Assembly: GCA_020723285.1 (NCBI GenBank)
Contig: DYJE01000004.1
Location: forward strand, 124,001-188,000
Direction of reading: 5' to 3'
DNA: 64,000 bases
Source of the DNA: Desulforapulum autotrophicum
GTDB lineage: Bacteria; Desulfobacterota; Desulfobacteria; Desulfobacterales; Desulfolunaceae
Shown here: one piece after another, positions 63,926 through 64,000 of the stretch
Layout: the number at the start of each line of letters is the position of its first letter
Numbering within the stretch: the first letter of the stretch is position 1
Position numbers and translations under genes: made by a program
The notes under the pieces: generated by a model
The model's database searches: none
The model's input: the letters and a program-made list of their open reading frames with translations, nothing else
Told to the model about the DNA's origin: nothing

Positions 63926-64000
63926 ATGCTACTCAGACATACACCCAAAGAAATCAAGGAACGGTCGGCGCTGGTGATCAACCCGGCCAAGACCTGCCAG
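63926..64000 (+). CDS. nifK: Nitrogenase molybdenum-iron protein beta chain NifK (3' partial)
   Basis: The first 25 codons read MLLRHTPKEIKERSALVINP then AKTCQ, which matches the NifK N terminus (INPAKTCQP is the first P-cluster Cys region). AAGGAG lies six bases before the ATG. The gene continues past the right edge. It forms the alpha2-beta2 dinitrogenase with NifD. In this window it confirms the order nifH-I1-I2-D-K. Confidence 0.9.
   Translation, partial: MLLRHTPKEIKERSALVINPAKTCQ

Overview
The window looks like a chromosomal segment of a Gram-negative anaerobe of the Desulfobacterota (sulfate-reducer type, probably Desulfobacterales). The evidence is a Mla outer-membrane lipid system with a VacJ lipoprotein, polyprenyl-diphosphate synthase and UbiE/MenG (menaquinone), an APS kinase, pyruvate phosphate dikinase, many PAS sensor kinases and MCPs, and a nitrogenase cluster of the nifH-nifI1-nifI2-nifD-nifK type found in anaerobes and archaea. 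The genus cannot be fixed from the sequence. Base composition is moderately GC-rich and uniform; the AT-rich stretches are intergenic. No transposase, integrase, prophage, rRNA or CRISPR array is visible.

Layout. 1-4.7 kb: 3' part of a hybrid histidine kinase, then a 0.7 kb gap with a near-perfect sigma-54 promoter and a strongly folded region that may be a small RNA, a methyl-accepting chemotaxis protein (MCP), and a metallo-beta-lactamase-fold hydrolase. 4.8-8.7 kb, minus strand: B12-type radical SAM protein, exported beta-carbonic anhydrase, ferritin-like protein, CorA. 8.9-12.8 kb: aminotransferase, nucleotidyltransferase-fold protein, an exported unknown, and an IHF/HU subunit. 12.9-19.4 kb: large FapA/DUF342 protein, SppA, HAD phosphatase, MazEF-type toxin-antitoxin pair, YjbQ, a second MBL hydrolase. 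19.8-28 kb: phytase-like exported protein, crotonase, RimO, polyprenyl synthase, tRNA-Val(GAC), MenG, DnaJ, QueD, and a thioredoxin-fold protein with a long helical tail. 28-38.2 kb: NarX-like kinase, MurA, PilZ, ComEC, and a complete mlaEFDCA block without mlaB. 38.3-51.7 kb: solute-binding protein, a helicase-exonuclease fusion resembling MrfA+MrfB, MCP, CheW, PPDK, and a response regulator/hybrid kinase pair. 51.9-57.9 kb: orphan ferredoxin-NuoB fusion and a molybdate locus (regulator plus modABC) with a TacAT-type toxin-antitoxin module sitting against a decapitated molbindin gene. 57.9-64 kb: sensor-like binding protein with a cytoplasmic four-Cys module, APS kinase, and the nif cluster, which runs off the right edge in nifK.

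How the parts connect. Molybdate uptake (modABC with its regulator) lies about 3 kb upstream of a molybdenum nitrogenase operon that has its own sigma-54 promoter, so cofactor supply and nitrogen fixation are neighbours. NifI1/NifI2 predict post-translational ammonia switch-off. Polyprenyl synthase and MenG serve quinone synthesis; MlaEFDCA, SppA and MurA serve the envelope. Two MCPs and CheW, with no CheA here, feed a chemosensory array encoded elsewhere.

Most interesting items: the sigma-54-preceded structured RNA candidate (about 1884-2090), the MrfA-MrfB fusion, the molbindin gene apparently broken by a TacAT module, the one-cluster ferredoxin-NuoB fusion, and a family of dispersed palindromes, two of which sit inside the nif operon.
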